Shown: piece after piece, positions 36,151-47,703 of the stretch
Position numbering within the stretch: the first letter of the stretch is position 1
Layout of the letters: each line of letters opens with the position of its first letter
NCBI GenBank assembly: GCA_035610835.1
Contig: CM069453.1
Location: 69,256,682 to 69,320,681 of the forward strand
From: Ophiura sarsii
Taxonomy: Eukaryota; Echinodermata; Ophiuroidea; Amphilepidida; Ophiuridae
Reading direction: 5' to 3'
DNA: 64,000 nt
The notes under the pieces: generated by a model
Seen by the model: the letters and a program-made list of their open reading frames with translations, nothing else
Told to the model about the DNA's origin: nothing
Database searches by the model: none
Made by a program: the position numbers and the translations under genes

Positions 36151-36825
36151 CAGGGCGAGTCAGAAAGAAGTTTACCCGGATTGGTGATGTTTTTGAAATT
36201 AAAGAAAATGACACTCGAGAGTTCAGTAAAGCATATATTTAACAAGCATTCTCTCCTGCTTATTAGGAAAAAAGAATGACACAAATTGATCATTGCTAAG
36301 AAGAGTTATGCCTATTTTAATAAAGGTACTCATTTTGCAAGCTGTCCACGGAATACTTGACCAAACAAATGTAAAGTATGCATTTTAACTGCGTACTTCC
36401 CTATTGACCGAGATTGGTGACGTTTTTCAAAACAAATAAATGACACTTAAAAGTTCAGTAAAGCATTTATTTACCAAACATACTCTGCTGCTTATTAGAG
36501 AAAATCAATGAAGCAAATTGATCATTCCTATGAGAAGTTATGCCTGTTTTACTGAAGGGCAGGGCATTAATTGTAGGTAAGTACACAGCTAAAATGCTTA
36601 CTTTACATTTGTTTTGTCAAGTATTCCGTGGACAGCTTGCAAAATGAGTACCTTTATTAAAATAGGCATAACTCCTCTTAGCAATGATCAATTTGTGTCA
36701 TTCTTTTTTTCTAATAAGCAGGAGAGAATGCTTGTTAAATATATGCTTTACTGAACTCTCAAGTGTCATTTGTTTGTTTTTTAAAACATCACCAATCCGG
36801 GTAAACTTCTTTTTGACTCACCCTG
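36151..36825. mobile_element. TA-flanked foldback element, 675 bp, in satellite
   Basis: The left arm begins CAGGGCGAGTCAGAAAGAAG and the right arm ends CTTCTTTTTGACTCACCCTG. TA lies at 36149-36150 and 36826-36827, and joining the flanks at TA restores the satellite phrase ttgactattggtag. The arms are inverted for over 200 bp (caagctgtccacggaatact against agtattccgtggacagcttg). A second, partly similar internal block around 36410-36540 gives a nested structure. No transposase is present. Confidence 0.92.
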
Positions 36826-37098
36826 TATTGGTAGATGCCACTTATGCGATGTGTTCCATGCACACCATGCTCACCCAGTAGAAGTCTGGACACTGGCATA
36901 TTTGTCTTGTCCGCCATTTACATCACCATCTATAATACAGTTGTATTGTATGTCACTGCCATCGTTGTATGCCACTCCTATTGACTATTGGTAGATGCCA
37001 CTTATGCGATGTGTTCCATGCACACCCTGCTCACCCAGTAGAAGTCTGGACACTGGCATAGGTGTCTTGTCCGCCACTTACATCACCATTTATACAGT

Positions 37099-37660
37099 AT
37101 AACAAGCCGCTAATTTGTCTTCAAGAGTATTGCCTATGGTTTTAAACCATCTCAACATTCCATTGAACAAATGTAATCTCTAACGAACATTCACCTTTTA
37201 TCTATTTGAATTTACCCGTCTACATGGTTGCTCATATTCAAATTCGCACTTGAACTATAATAACCGAGTTGATAAATATTCTCACAGATATTTTAACAAG
37301 CCGCTAATTGTCTTCAAGAGTATTACCTAGAATGGCTTTTTTAAGCAATCGCTACAAATCATTCATATTTATTTATTTATTTATTTGAACTTAACGCAGC
37401 GTTCATATGGTTCCCATTAGGGCTAGGCCACTTAACAAATCAATTCTATTCTCGTAGCCCTCCGTCATAGTCATCATGCTCATGGGAAATGGTCAACTTT
37501 TTATTTTATTTTACAATTTTCAAAATAGAACTAGGGACTAACCCTTATAAACTTTAACATAAAAAATGGCACCACCATTTTCCGGATGCTGCTGAAAGAT
37601 GCTGACAATATATATTGCGCATGAAAACGGCCGTGTTTATGAGTCAATTTCGTAAAAAAT
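37099..37660. other. No gene; short direct repeat
   Basis: taacaagccgctaattt(g)tcttcaagagtatt occurs at about 37100 and again near 37295. The 37365-37450 stretch (tatttatttatttgaact, then tagccctccgtcatag) may be an old LINE tail. Nothing else is seen. Confidence 0.5.
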
Positions 37661-37664
37661 GAAA

Positions 37665-38475
37665 ATAAAAACCGCCTTACCTCACTTTTAATCACAAGAA
37701 AATTACAACATTTATTTGTTGAAATCCTGCGAAAATGTAATCACACGAAAATGTAATCACACGAAAATTATAACATTTATTTGTTGAAGTACATGTATTA
37801 TTTAAAACCCCGACACCCATCACACGAAAATTACAACATTTATTTGTTGAAATCCTGCGAAAATGTAATCACACGAAAATGTAATCACACGAAAATAACA
37901 TTTATTTGTTGAAGTACATGTATTATTTAAAACCCCGACACCCCCCCCCCCACCCCATTCGAAGGCCAACGCTACGAGAATCCGAAATAATTAATTTAAC
38001 AATGCACGCAAAAATTTCCGCGTTTTAATATAAAATGTATACCATTTGGCAAATTCAAACATTGTTTTGGCAAATTCAAACTTTGTTGTCCCCCCCCCCC
38101 CAATTTTGCCCAGCCCCCAAAGTATTTCTGAACATTCCCTAATTAATCTTTTGTGTACGTTAAACTTAGCCCACCTTATTAAATATGCGTCGTCCATATT
38201 TCCTAAATATATGATTTGTCAAATGAAAGTCTGAAAAGTTACAATTTTTTGATGAGAGGGTGGGTAACAATGGCCTAAAGTGCCGAAAAAAAGGCCACAC
38301 ACACCAAGGCCTGCCGAGCATGTCATCTTATTGCGCGAAAATGTAATTGCCCGCAAATTTAATCCTGCGAAAAACTAATCACACGAAAATTACAACACTT
38401 ATTTGTTGAAATCCTGCGAAAATGTAATCACACGAAAACTACAACATTTATTTGTTGAAGTACATGAATTAGATA
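37665..38475. repeat. Repeats of cacacgaaaattacaacatttatttgttg type
   Basis: A block of about 130 bp (aatcacacgaaaa, tttatttgttgaaatcctgc, then gaagtacatgtattatttaa and ccccgacaccc) occurs at about 37690-37815 and 37820-37945, and more divergently at 38335-38475. C-runs lie near 37940 and 38090. The intervening frames 37991-38234 are not recognisable. Confidence 0.8.
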
Positions 38476-39200
38476 ACCCCGATACCATGTTCCCTTTTAG
38501 GAGCAATTCTTATACAGTCAAAGTCGGAGCCAGAGTCACATGTTATTGTTTAGTCACGTGTCATTGTTTAGTCACATGTTATTTCTAACAATGGCATTCG
38601 GCGCTATCGGGACAATCTCCATTTTGCATGATTTTCTGAAATTAGTAGGTGAATATAAGCCGTAACTTTGACTGCTAGCCACAGATTTATCACAAATAAA
38701 CATAGTTTTAAACAAGTTTAATACTGTAGGAAGAATTCTTGTGCACAAAGTTTTTGCTACGACGAATTGAAATAGGTAAAATTACGATTTTTCGATCGCA
38801 TTAAAAATGCATCTTTATTGCCTCAAAATAATGGGGATTTATTTTTATTTTTATTAAAACGGAAACTATATCCTGGAGGAATAGGACCTCCCCTTCAAAA
38901 TGAGCCTAAGTTGATTAAGATTGGTGCAGGCAATCAACCACAATGGCGAATAGCAAATTACTCTATTTTTATTTATTTTCTTAAAATTTCGGTATACGAC
39001 GTGTGGGCCAACAGCGCACAAACAAACACGTTATTTTCTTGGCAGGCATCTGACTGCATTGATCCAATCTCGAATTAACCGGATTCAAAGTTCATAGGTG
39101 TATGTTTAGCCCTGAGCCATTGCATTCGTGGGCATTGTAATACTAAAATACCGGCCGGATTCTTGTCAAAATGAGTCGTACTGAAACTATACCTGTCTCT
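38476..39200. other. No gene seen
   Basis: Mostly unique sequence. The 38818-39078 frame has no recognisable domain or splice context. Confidence 0.5.
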
Positions 39201-39204
39201 GACG

Positions 39205-40030
39205 ACCCAGCCATTAGTTTGCTATAATTTGAAGAAACCCGCGTTTGATTCGGATCAGTAAATATGAAGAAATGAGCGATTACGTAAAAGTAGTCGAAGA
39301 ACACTTCAATCCAAGTTTGTGAATTCGTGAAGTATACAGATTTTCTTTTGCGCAGCGGCTGGTCACTTAATCATTCTCTTTTCAATTAGCCAGCACTGTT
39401 GTATAATTTTCTTCATATCATTTAGAGTACCGAGTAATAATCGATCGTGATATTCATAACACCCACTAAACAAAAACAATACAAGTCATTGTAAGGAGAG
39501 ATATTACGATTGACTCTTTTAATCTTAAGAGAATTATAAAGTCTCTTGAGAAAGTGAAAAAGATGGTTGAATTAGGTTTAATAAATAAAAGAACAGGTGA
39601 ATAAACCAGACAATGGCAATCTTAATTGATGTACTATTGTTGTTCTCAAATGTTATTCATTAAAATGGATACCTTTTGTGAGCAATATTATGTTGAACTT
39701 GATTAACAACTGGCATATTATTATTTAGAATAAAGAAAATAAAGAGAACAAGAATAAATGCAATGAATGTTATATTTGAGAGAGAAGTATTCATTAATTG
39801 TTTGTCTGTGTTGTCTGAATCACTTAATTAAGACAATATGAGCAAACTTGGATGGAAGTGTTCTTCAACTACTTTTAAGTAATCGCTAATTTCTTCGTAA
39901 TTACTGAACCGAATCAAACATGGTTTTCTTCAAATTATAGCCTAGTTGGCTTGATTTTGTTGTTTCAGTTGTTCTATTCTTGTATTTAGGAAGTTATGAT
40001 CACCTAATGGATCGTCCCATTTTTGAGACA
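39205..40030. mobile_element. Foldback element, copy 1
   Basis: tttgctataatttgaagaaa, then gatcagtaaatatgaagaaa near the left are mirrored by ttcttcgtaattactgaac and ttcttcaaattatagcctag near 39890-39945. The right tip is cccatttttgagacatcccgta. The interior (aggagagatattacgattga, ttttaatcttaagagaatta) matches the 51267-52027 copy in inverse orientation. The left tip is not resolved. Confidence 0.7.
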
Positions 40031-40325
40031 TCCCGTAGATTGTAAATTGCTGATTGAATATAAATGTATCAACAATGTTGCCCCATCATATTTATCTAAA
40101 TTGTTATCAAATTATGTGCCAACTCGAACTCTTCGTTCTGGACCAATGCAACTTCTTCAGGAAACTGTATCTAAGCGCTCTTGGGGAGACAGATCTTTTG
40201 CTATTGCAGCTCCTCGTCTCTGGAATGAACTTCATATCCATATAAAAACTGCAAAAACTGTTACAATCTTCAAAAAAAACTGTTGAAAACACATCTGATG
40301 TCTAAGACCTTTTGTAATAATTAAA
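40031..40325 (+). pseudogene. LINE reverse-transcriptase C-terminal fragment
   Basis: It encodes the end of a CR1/L2-like ORF2: YKCINNVAPSYLSKLLSNYV, then PTRTLRSGPMQLLQET and GDRSFAIAAPRLWNELHIHI, followed after a frameshift near 40283 by a KTHLM-type end. It is a close nucleotide relative of the minus-strand fragment at 22320-23062, for example over ctaagcgctcttggggagac. It is severely 5'-truncated and not functional. Confidence 0.85.
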
Positions 40326-41392
40326 GGGGCATTAAGTGGTGTTGAAAATTTTTAAATGTTTAAAAATTTACTTCAGAATTCAAGATTAACATTAAAAATT
40401 GCCATTATTGTTGTTTCTACTAACAAAAACACAGCAAAACTTGATTAAAACAATATCATCGCTATTTATTGAAAAACGCCCTCTATGCAAATATGGTTTG
40501 CGTTATGTATCACACGTACTGCAGGGGGATACTGTCGGACGTAAAATGCTCGTCGCGGCTGTACGAGCATTTTTGCGCAAAGACGGGGACACACTTGGTT
40601 CACAATACCCTCTTTTCCTATTCCCGGAACAATTTGATATATGACACAATTCTCATTCTAATTTTTGAAATCGTGGACAAAGCTTCCAAACACCCCTAAT
40701 TTAGGGAAATCACATGTCCGCAGACATGGTACAATAAAAACACCGTTTCCACGATTTTTGGAACAATCATACATACCCAAAGTCAGTGTTGACTGAAACC
40801 ACCAAGGTAATTGTGTCATTTATCAACATAGTTTTAATCCAATAGACATTGTTAGACATGATAGAGTACGCCATCAACATTAGTTTAAGTTTTGAAAGTT
40901 TATGCGAGCCTGTAGAGGTTAGTATATTATGACAAAGAAGCTGCGTAGTATATTATGTACGTCTAATATTCGTATTATCCAAACAGATGTTTCAGACCGT
41001 CATCTTAAAGCTGGCCTACCACTTTGGCGACTCATTCCATTTCACTGAATATTCAGTTTACGGTTGCGAGGCTTTAATTTGATTGGTCGGTTAATGAGCA
41101 AAACAAACAACCATTTTGGCGCAGTACTTTCAGACAATTATTAGTAACTTGCGCTCGTAACTTGCACCCATCTAAGGATGGGTTTGATTGGAACGCACTT
41201 GGTACGTGGTGTTCATTCATGAATTAATGAATATGTAGCAAGGAAACAGTCATCCTGCCGATACGTATTGGGCTGTTTGTTAGCTACTTTATCTTCTAAA
41301 GTAACAACACGTGAGCCCAATATTATTTGTATAACATTGTTGCATAGGCCTATTGGTTGTTTGTTATGTACTTGTACAAACGTCTTAGAAAT
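40326..41392. repeat. Two dispersed repeats in the intron
   Basis: The segment around 40380-40480 (gccattattgttgtttctac, aaaacacagcaaaacttgat) also occurs at 16480-16540. The segment 40805-40990 (aaggtaattgtgt, agttttaatcc, ttagacatgatagagta, gcgagcctgtag) recurs at 52113-52232 and partly at 47765-47870. No gene was found. Confidence 0.7.
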
Positions 41393-41503
41393 GTCTTAGA
41401 CTTTGTCGCATTTGACGACCTAGATGATGTGTACACAAATCTTGGTCTTGAAAAAAGAGATGTAGCAAACACCAGACTATTTAGGAGTGATGAGAGACAT
41501 TAA
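41393..41503 (+). pseudogene. Decayed partial copy of the Death-domain exon
   Basis: In frame it reads VLDFVAFDDLDDVYTNLGL, then EKRDVANTRLFRSDERH and a TAA stop at 41501. The matching part of the real exon at 42308 is ILDIIEVSRLDDLEKVYLHL, then GLTDKDIANTRLKDQHN. Similarity covers about 36 residues (the first two to three helices) and then stops, with no splice donor. It looks like a duplicated exon that decayed about 900 bp upstream of the working one. Confidence 0.8.
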
Positions 41504-42307
41504 TACACATGTTCTACGTGGCGCTTGTAATTTTTTTGGATTAGAGGGGAGGAAGGGGCGCAGAGGAGGTCATCAAATTTAAGGAGACACTTCCCACTAC
41601 CCCAACCCCCCACCCTCCACCCGCTTCCGCCGACTATATATGAAGTGCATATCTATGATGTTCTTTAGGCCTACATCATATTTTGCTATGCTTGATTTTG
41701 AAACGTATATATTCCCATTCTTGGCTACATGTAGACATTTATGTCTATCTTTCATCTTCTTCTTCTCTTTTCTCACATGTATTCTTATCCCTCTTTTAAT
41801 TGTATATTTATTACATATCATTATTTGTGGATGTAATGTTTTATACGGTATTTAGGGTTGTCGTGACTGGTGGGGCTTTCGTTAACAACTAAAAACGGTA
41901 GGAATAATAAATAGTTTGGTATCAATTGCTAAATAGAATGCATTGAATCGGGTAACTTTTTGCATATAAATGAAGTTGAATGCACAAGATGACACGTGCC
42001 ACGATCGTTTGCGAATTTGATTGCAGTAGTAACTAGTATTGCAAAGCATGACAAAAATATTATACTGATTGCTTATATTGCAAACTGACGTGAGCGCATG
42101 TCTTGGTTGAATGCCAATATTATAGAATGCTTTATTTGGAAATTGACATTCATTCGAAAACGTTCAATCAATTTATGTAGATTGTAGCTACGGAAATGCT
42201 AAATAGAATGCTTGAGTTTTTAAGTTGACCTGAAAACCTCTATTTCAAACAGTATAGTATTGTACGGTACCTCAGGTAGTTTGCATCTATTCTTATAATT
42301 AATACAG
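41504..42307. other. Intron, no further feature
   Basis: The C-rich stretch near 41595-41625 makes the minus-strand frame at 41597-41821 glycine-rich by composition. Nothing else is seen. Confidence 0.5.
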
Positions 42308-42574
42308 AAGTGTCAAGTGTGGATATATTAGACATCATAGAGGTTTCCAGATTGGACGACCTAGAGAAAGTGTACCTCCATCTTGGTCTTACAGATAAAG
42401 ACATCGCCAATACCAGACTAAAAGATCAACATAATCCTAAGAAACAGGCAAAGAATATCATTAATCTCTGGTGTCATAGAAATGGCGAAGAAGCAACAAG
42501 GGTTGCATTTATAACAGCTATGAAGAAAGTTACAGTATGCACTCCCACAGCGAAGGTCCTGGAACAAAAATGGA
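42308..42574 (+). CDS. Exon 4: Death domain
   Basis: The acceptor ttaatacag precedes 42308 and the donor GTGAGT is at 42575. Exon 3's last base plus AA gives Glu, then VSSVDILDIIEVSRLDDLEK, VYLHLGLTDKDIANTRLKDQ, KKQAKNIINLWCHRNGEEAT and RVAFITAMKKV. The spacing of hydrophobics and the W-x5-GEEAT-x3-FITAMKK helix 5-6 pattern are characteristic of Death-fold domains. Death domains bind other Death domains in receptor, adaptor and apoptosis complexes. The exon is 267 bases and phase 1 at both ends, so it is a self-contained, shufflable module. Confidence 0.85.
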
Positions 42575-42725
42575 GTGAGTAACTTAACCGTTTTTTGGAA
42601 TTTTCAAAAGATACAAAAAAGTGAATAGTTTAGCAAATATATATCAGAATAAAAATAATACCCCATAATACAGGTACACCGTGTGCCCTTAAATCCAGGT
42701 TGGCCTACCCTATGTGCACATACTA

Positions 42726-45700
42726 CACCCATCAAAATATGTAAGTTCCCCCCTAGCATATACTAGAATATTTCCATAAATATTTGTTGGATTTAAATAA
42801 TTATTAGCTGTAAAGATGCACCTAATTGTTAGGCACATTTTGATACCAAATTTGTTGGCCTTGAGACAATGCAACGATAAGAATTTGTGCCATTTATCAA
42901 TTTTTATACAGATAAAAAAGTGGCACTAAATCTCACTGGCTATGACTGGTTTTGTCCATAAAATTAACAAATATCATTTTAGACAATAAATGCTACCGTG
43001 TCTTGGTGCACAAGATTATGATCTGCTTATTGATTTTCTTGAAATGATGCCACACATAATTTAGTCGGGTATCTACAGAGGGTTAGTGTGCACCCCCCCC
43101 CCCCCCCCGGACTCCCCCAAACCAACTTTTTTTTACTTCCTATTATGATCCTAAGACATAATCAGGATGTTAACAAAAATATTTTCATAATGCTAAGGGG
43201 TTATGCAAGATGGCGTCCAAAATGGCCGCCATAACTGGTCAAATCTCATAAAATGACATATAGCAATCAAATTGTACGGTGAAAGTATAGTTTTAATAGT
43301 GGGATGTATGTATTAGACCACTAGACACTCATATCCAGAACTTTTGCTCTGTTAACACACCTAAATCCAAGATGGCCACCAAAATGGCCGCCAAAATTGG
43401 TAAAATTCCATATATTGGCATATATAAACCAACATGTATGATCAGAGTATAGTTTTAACAATGGGATGTATGCGTTAGACCACTAGAAACTCAAATCTAG
43501 TATTTTTGCTTTGTAAACATACCTTAAAACCAAAATGGCCGCCAAATTAATGGTCAAAAGTGGTCAAAATTCCATAAAATAGCATAATATCAACCGAAAT
43601 GTATGATACAAATATAATTTTAATGATGGGATGTATGTGTTAGACCACAACTAACTCATATCCAGTAGCTGTACTCTGTTAACATAGTTCAAAATCCAAA
43701 ATGGCTGCCAAAATGGCCCCCAAAATGGTTCCTAAAGTGGTTGCAAAATTGTCAAATTCCATGAAATGGGATAATATCGACCTAAATGTATGATTAAAAT
43801 ATAGTTTTAATGATGGGATGTATGTATTTGACCACTAGTAACTCATATCTAGTATTTTTGCTTTGTTAACATACTTAGAAATCCAAAATGGCCCCCAAAA
43901 TGGGTCACAAAATGACTGAACAAATTGTCGAAATTCCATAAAATGGTATAATATCAACCAAAATGTACGATGAAAGTATAGTTTTAACATAAGGATGTAT
44001 GTATTAGACCACTAGTAACTCATATCCAGTATATTTGCATTGTAATAACATATTTTAAATCCAAGATGGCCACCAAAATGGCCGCTGTAAATATACAAAT
44101 AGTCTAGATAATCCACAACAGATAATGTAAGAGTGTATATTACATCACATTCACCAAATAGTAGTATGTTCAAAACTGCTAAGCTATTGCTTTTAGACAT
44201 AAGGCCAACCTCTGCAACAATTTTGACTCTGTATCACTTTCCAAAATGGCTTCCAGAGTGGTTAAGTTGATGTTAAATGACCCAAAACAATTGTTTTGTA
44301 TTGTAAATGACCATACTATGTAATACCAATACCCCCAAATCTAATAAGACAGCATTCAATATATGTCTATGATAAAGCCTAGGGGCTGTAGATCTAGTTT
44401 GAGTATTTTAAAATATCCAAGATGGCTGCAAAAGGTTAAAATAACTGAAAAACAGTATTAGATTTATTGTGAGTGTTACATTAGATATGAACAAAAGATT
44501 ATATCTGTAGATTTTAATCAACCCAGTAAACGTACGTATCGGTGTGTGACAAGGTATGATTGAATGGTATAGACTCCATATTTTGATCAATTGGTGGCCA
44601 CCTGTGGTAATTATTTAGACCATTTGGAGGTTATCATACACTCATGTAGACTATTTTTACATTTACAGCGGCCATTTTGGTGGCCATTTTGGTTTTAAAG
44701 TATGTTATTACAATGCAAATATACTGGATATGAGTTACTAGTGGTCTAATACATACTCCCAAATGTTAAAACTATACTTTCATCATACATTTTGTTTGAT
44801 ATTATCCCATTTTATGGAATTCCAGTAATTTGTTCAGTCATTTTGGGACCCATTTTGGGGGCCATTTTGGATTTCTAAGTATGTTAACAAAGCACAAATA
44901 CTAGATGAGAGTTACTAGTGGTCTAATACATACATCCCATCATTTAAACTATATTTTCATCATACATTTAGGTTGATATTATCCCATTTTATGGAATTTG
45001 ACAATTTTTGCAGCCACTTCGGGAACCATTTTGGGGGCCATTTTGGCAACAATTTTGGATTTTGAACTATGTTAACAGAGCAAAAATACTGGATATGAGT
45101 TACTAGTGGTCTAACACATACATTCCATCGTTAAAACTATATTTTTATCATACATTTTGGTTGATATTATGCTATTTTATGGAATTTTGACCACTTTTGA
45201 CCATTTTTGGCCATTAATTTGGCGGCCATTTTGGTTTTAAAGTATGTTAACAAAGCAAAAATACTAGATATGAGTTTCTAGTGGTCTAACACATACATTC
45301 CATTGTTAAAACTATACCCTGATCATACATGTTGGTTTATATATGCCAATATATGGAATTTTACCAATTTTGGCGGCCATTTTGGTGGCCATCTTGGATT
45401 TAGGTGTGTTAACAAAGCAAAAGTTCTGGATATGAGTGTCTAGTGGTCTAATACATACATCCCACTATTAAAACTATACTTTCACCTTACAATTTGATTG
45501 CTATATGTCATTTTATGAGATTTGACCAGTTATGGCGGCCATTTTGGACGCCATCTTGCATAACCCCTTAGCATTATGAAAATATTTTTGTTAACATCCT
45601 GATTATGTCTTAGGATCATAATAGCAAGTAAAAAAAGTTGGTTTGAGGGAGTCCTGGGGGGGGGGGGGGGGGGGGGGGGGGTGCACACTAACCCTCTGTA

Positions 45701-46004
45701 GATACCCGACTAATTGTTTGGTAGATTCCCATGTCTGTGCACAAAAATCCACCAAGAAAATGTCTGTTAATTTATGGAAAAACCAGCCATAGCCAGTGAG
45801 ATTTAGTGCCACTTTTTTTTCTGTATAAACATTGATAAATGGCACAATTTCTTATCGTTGCATTGTCTCAAGGCCAACAAATTTGGTATCAAAATGTGCC
45901 TAACAATTAGGTGCATCTTTCTAGCTAAAATTATTTAAATCCAACAAATATTTTTGGAAATATTCTAGTATATGCTAGGGGGAACTTACATATTTTGATG
46001 GGTG
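42726..46004. mobile_element. Giant foldback element, 3279 bp, TA target
   Basis: The left end CACCCATCAAAATATGTAAG is the exact inverse of the right end CTTACATATTTTGATGGGTG, with TA at 42724-42725 and 46005-46006. Each arm is about 1.4 kb or more. From 43210 to 44090 the left arm is a tandem series of six roughly 150-185 bp units, each with aaaatggccgcc, gtatagttttaa, gggatgtatgt and tagaccactag; the right arm (44665-45550) mirrors them. A poly(C) run near 43093-43108 is mirrored by a poly(G) run near 45657-45681. No transposase was recognised. It lies in the intron after the Death exon. Confidence 0.92.
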
Positions 46005-46006
46005 TA

Positions 46007-47646
46007 TATCCAGGCAATTAATAGGCCCAGGGTTGAGGTTTTATAGTGGGGTCTATGTTTTATAGTGTGTCTTAAGGTTTATAGTCAGCAGGAGGTGGGG
46101 TCTGTCAATATGATCATTTGTACCCAGTATTGATAGAGATATTGATAGTATGTTATCCCTTATATTCTGTTGTATTTAACCATATTTGCTCCCATTGTCC
46201 CTTTATTTAACAAGTCTCTGTTACATTCCCATTGTGAAAGACATCTCAATTTACATATTATGCGGCCTTTTTCATGGAATCCCCTCTATCCTTGATTTTT
46301 TTTTTTAAACAGATTTTCTTGCATATTTACATTTCTGATCATAAATCATAAATACGTTCTGAGTTACAGGGGATACGATTCCGAATTACTTCAAAATCAT
46401 GGTTTTAAAGTGAATTTATTTAGACTAAAAAAATAAGGATAATCTATTTTCAACCTCTTTAAACCATGGATCAAAAATAGAGGACATTCCATGAAAAAAT
46501 CACCGAGGTGTCATGATAGGCTTATAGTCTATATGAATTTCTATAGAAACACAGGCCCGTTGAGGATGGGTCCGTGATGGGATGTGAGGCACTGACATCA
46601 TGCATTTCCCCTTGGTCACATGTTATCCTGGCCTACGGTGTGCGCCTACACGTGTGTGCCTTGCTCCCAGTTCCTTTATTATTAACCCTATTATTGACCC
46701 GTTTTTCTCCCCTGATGGTTTAACTCACAAAGACATGCCCAGGAAGTTTTGGTTTAAGGAGTCCTTGTATATCCTGGTTGTATATGATTGACTGTTTATT
46801 CTTGTTGCCTCGTGCCCTGTTATCTTGTCCTACGTTTTGCATGGCAGAACAAGACTGGCTGCTTATTACCCTGTACCCATAACAAAATACAGTTTGTGCC
46901 ATGAATATGTACACACCTTTTGAGAGTTTTTCTGTTTACTTATAGAAAAGTTTGTAAAATATTATTATTTGTTGGACGTATAGTTATATATAAATGCTTG
47001 TTACTATGCGATCTTTAAGGATATCGGACAGCCGTATACAGAAATGTCCATGATGAAAATATTTTTAGTGAAGACCATATGTCATCACTCACTCATAAAG
47101 CCACATTTTTAGTCCGAATAGTAGCTATCCGGATTAGAGAAAATCAAAATGTTGGTAGTGGATCGTTGCTATGTGGTGGCAAAGATCTTTGTACATTGCA
47201 ATTGCATGGGAAGATAGGCAGGAATGTGCACCTGATGGAAGCATTGGACAGACAGACACACAGACTTGTCAAAACTAGTATATAGATGTATATATGGCTG
47301 ATGATTGCTAGTAACCCATTTGTTTGATGGATAAGATGGAACCTCCGCCCCAGACAACTGCAGTTGCTGTCTCAATTTAGAGGAACAAAGAAGACCCTTA
47401 ATACTGGCAACAAATAGTTGTTTTTTATCTCTCCTCACGCAATCAAAAGAATCTGTGCGGCCTTTTGCAAATGGATGTTAACAAATGACGTATTAATTAA
47501 GTTACTGTTTCAATTTTATTTCATTTATTATTAGTGTCACAGTTATTGCTCTACCTCGTCGAATGTTACCTATACAATTTATGCATTTAATACCCGATTT
47601 AATACCAGATTCTAATACACAAATACTGATTATTTTAAACTTTCAG
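46007..47646. other. Intron; degenerate TTAA-type MITE at 46265-46500
   Basis: The part containing cagattttcttgca, tttctgatcataaatcat and aaatcatggttttaaagtga matches the left arm of the elements at 5738 and 63399. Otherwise no feature. The frames at 46600-46791 and 47079-47438 have no recognisable domain. Confidence 0.5.
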
Positions 47647-47703
47647 AACTAACACCACCACCAGCCGCAGCAAAACCTGACCCAGTTCCAGTACGCCCTA
47701 TAG
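47647..47703 (+). CDS. Exon 5: proline/alanine-rich linker
   Basis: The acceptor aactttcag precedes 47647 and the donor GTAACT follows 47703. Exon 4's last A plus AA gives Lys, then LTPPPAAAKPDPVPVRPI. It is phase 1 on both sides and 57 bases long, and encodes a flexible hinge between the Death and TIR domains. Because it is so short its reality rests on the splice sites and on phase agreement with both neighbours. The intron sequence just after it resembles that after exon 8. Confidence 0.6.

Larger units (their letters stand above)
28395..37098. repeat. Satellite array, ~157-bp unit, with three insertions
   Basis: The unit includes atgccacttatgcgatgtgt, cccagtagaagtctggacac, gccatttacatcaccatcta and gccactcctgttgactattg. 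Exact 157-bp spacing is seen for example between 34559 and 34716. Variants with extra gaatagtcttg or a shortened middle make a higher-order pattern: a block of over 1 kb around 31160-32090 recurs at about 32990-33910, and the 34000-34430 stretch recurs at about 35120-35500. About 6.4 kb is satellite, roughly 40 units. The unit is not a multiple of three and carries stops, so its repeated 60-residue frames are not genes. Confidence 0.93.
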
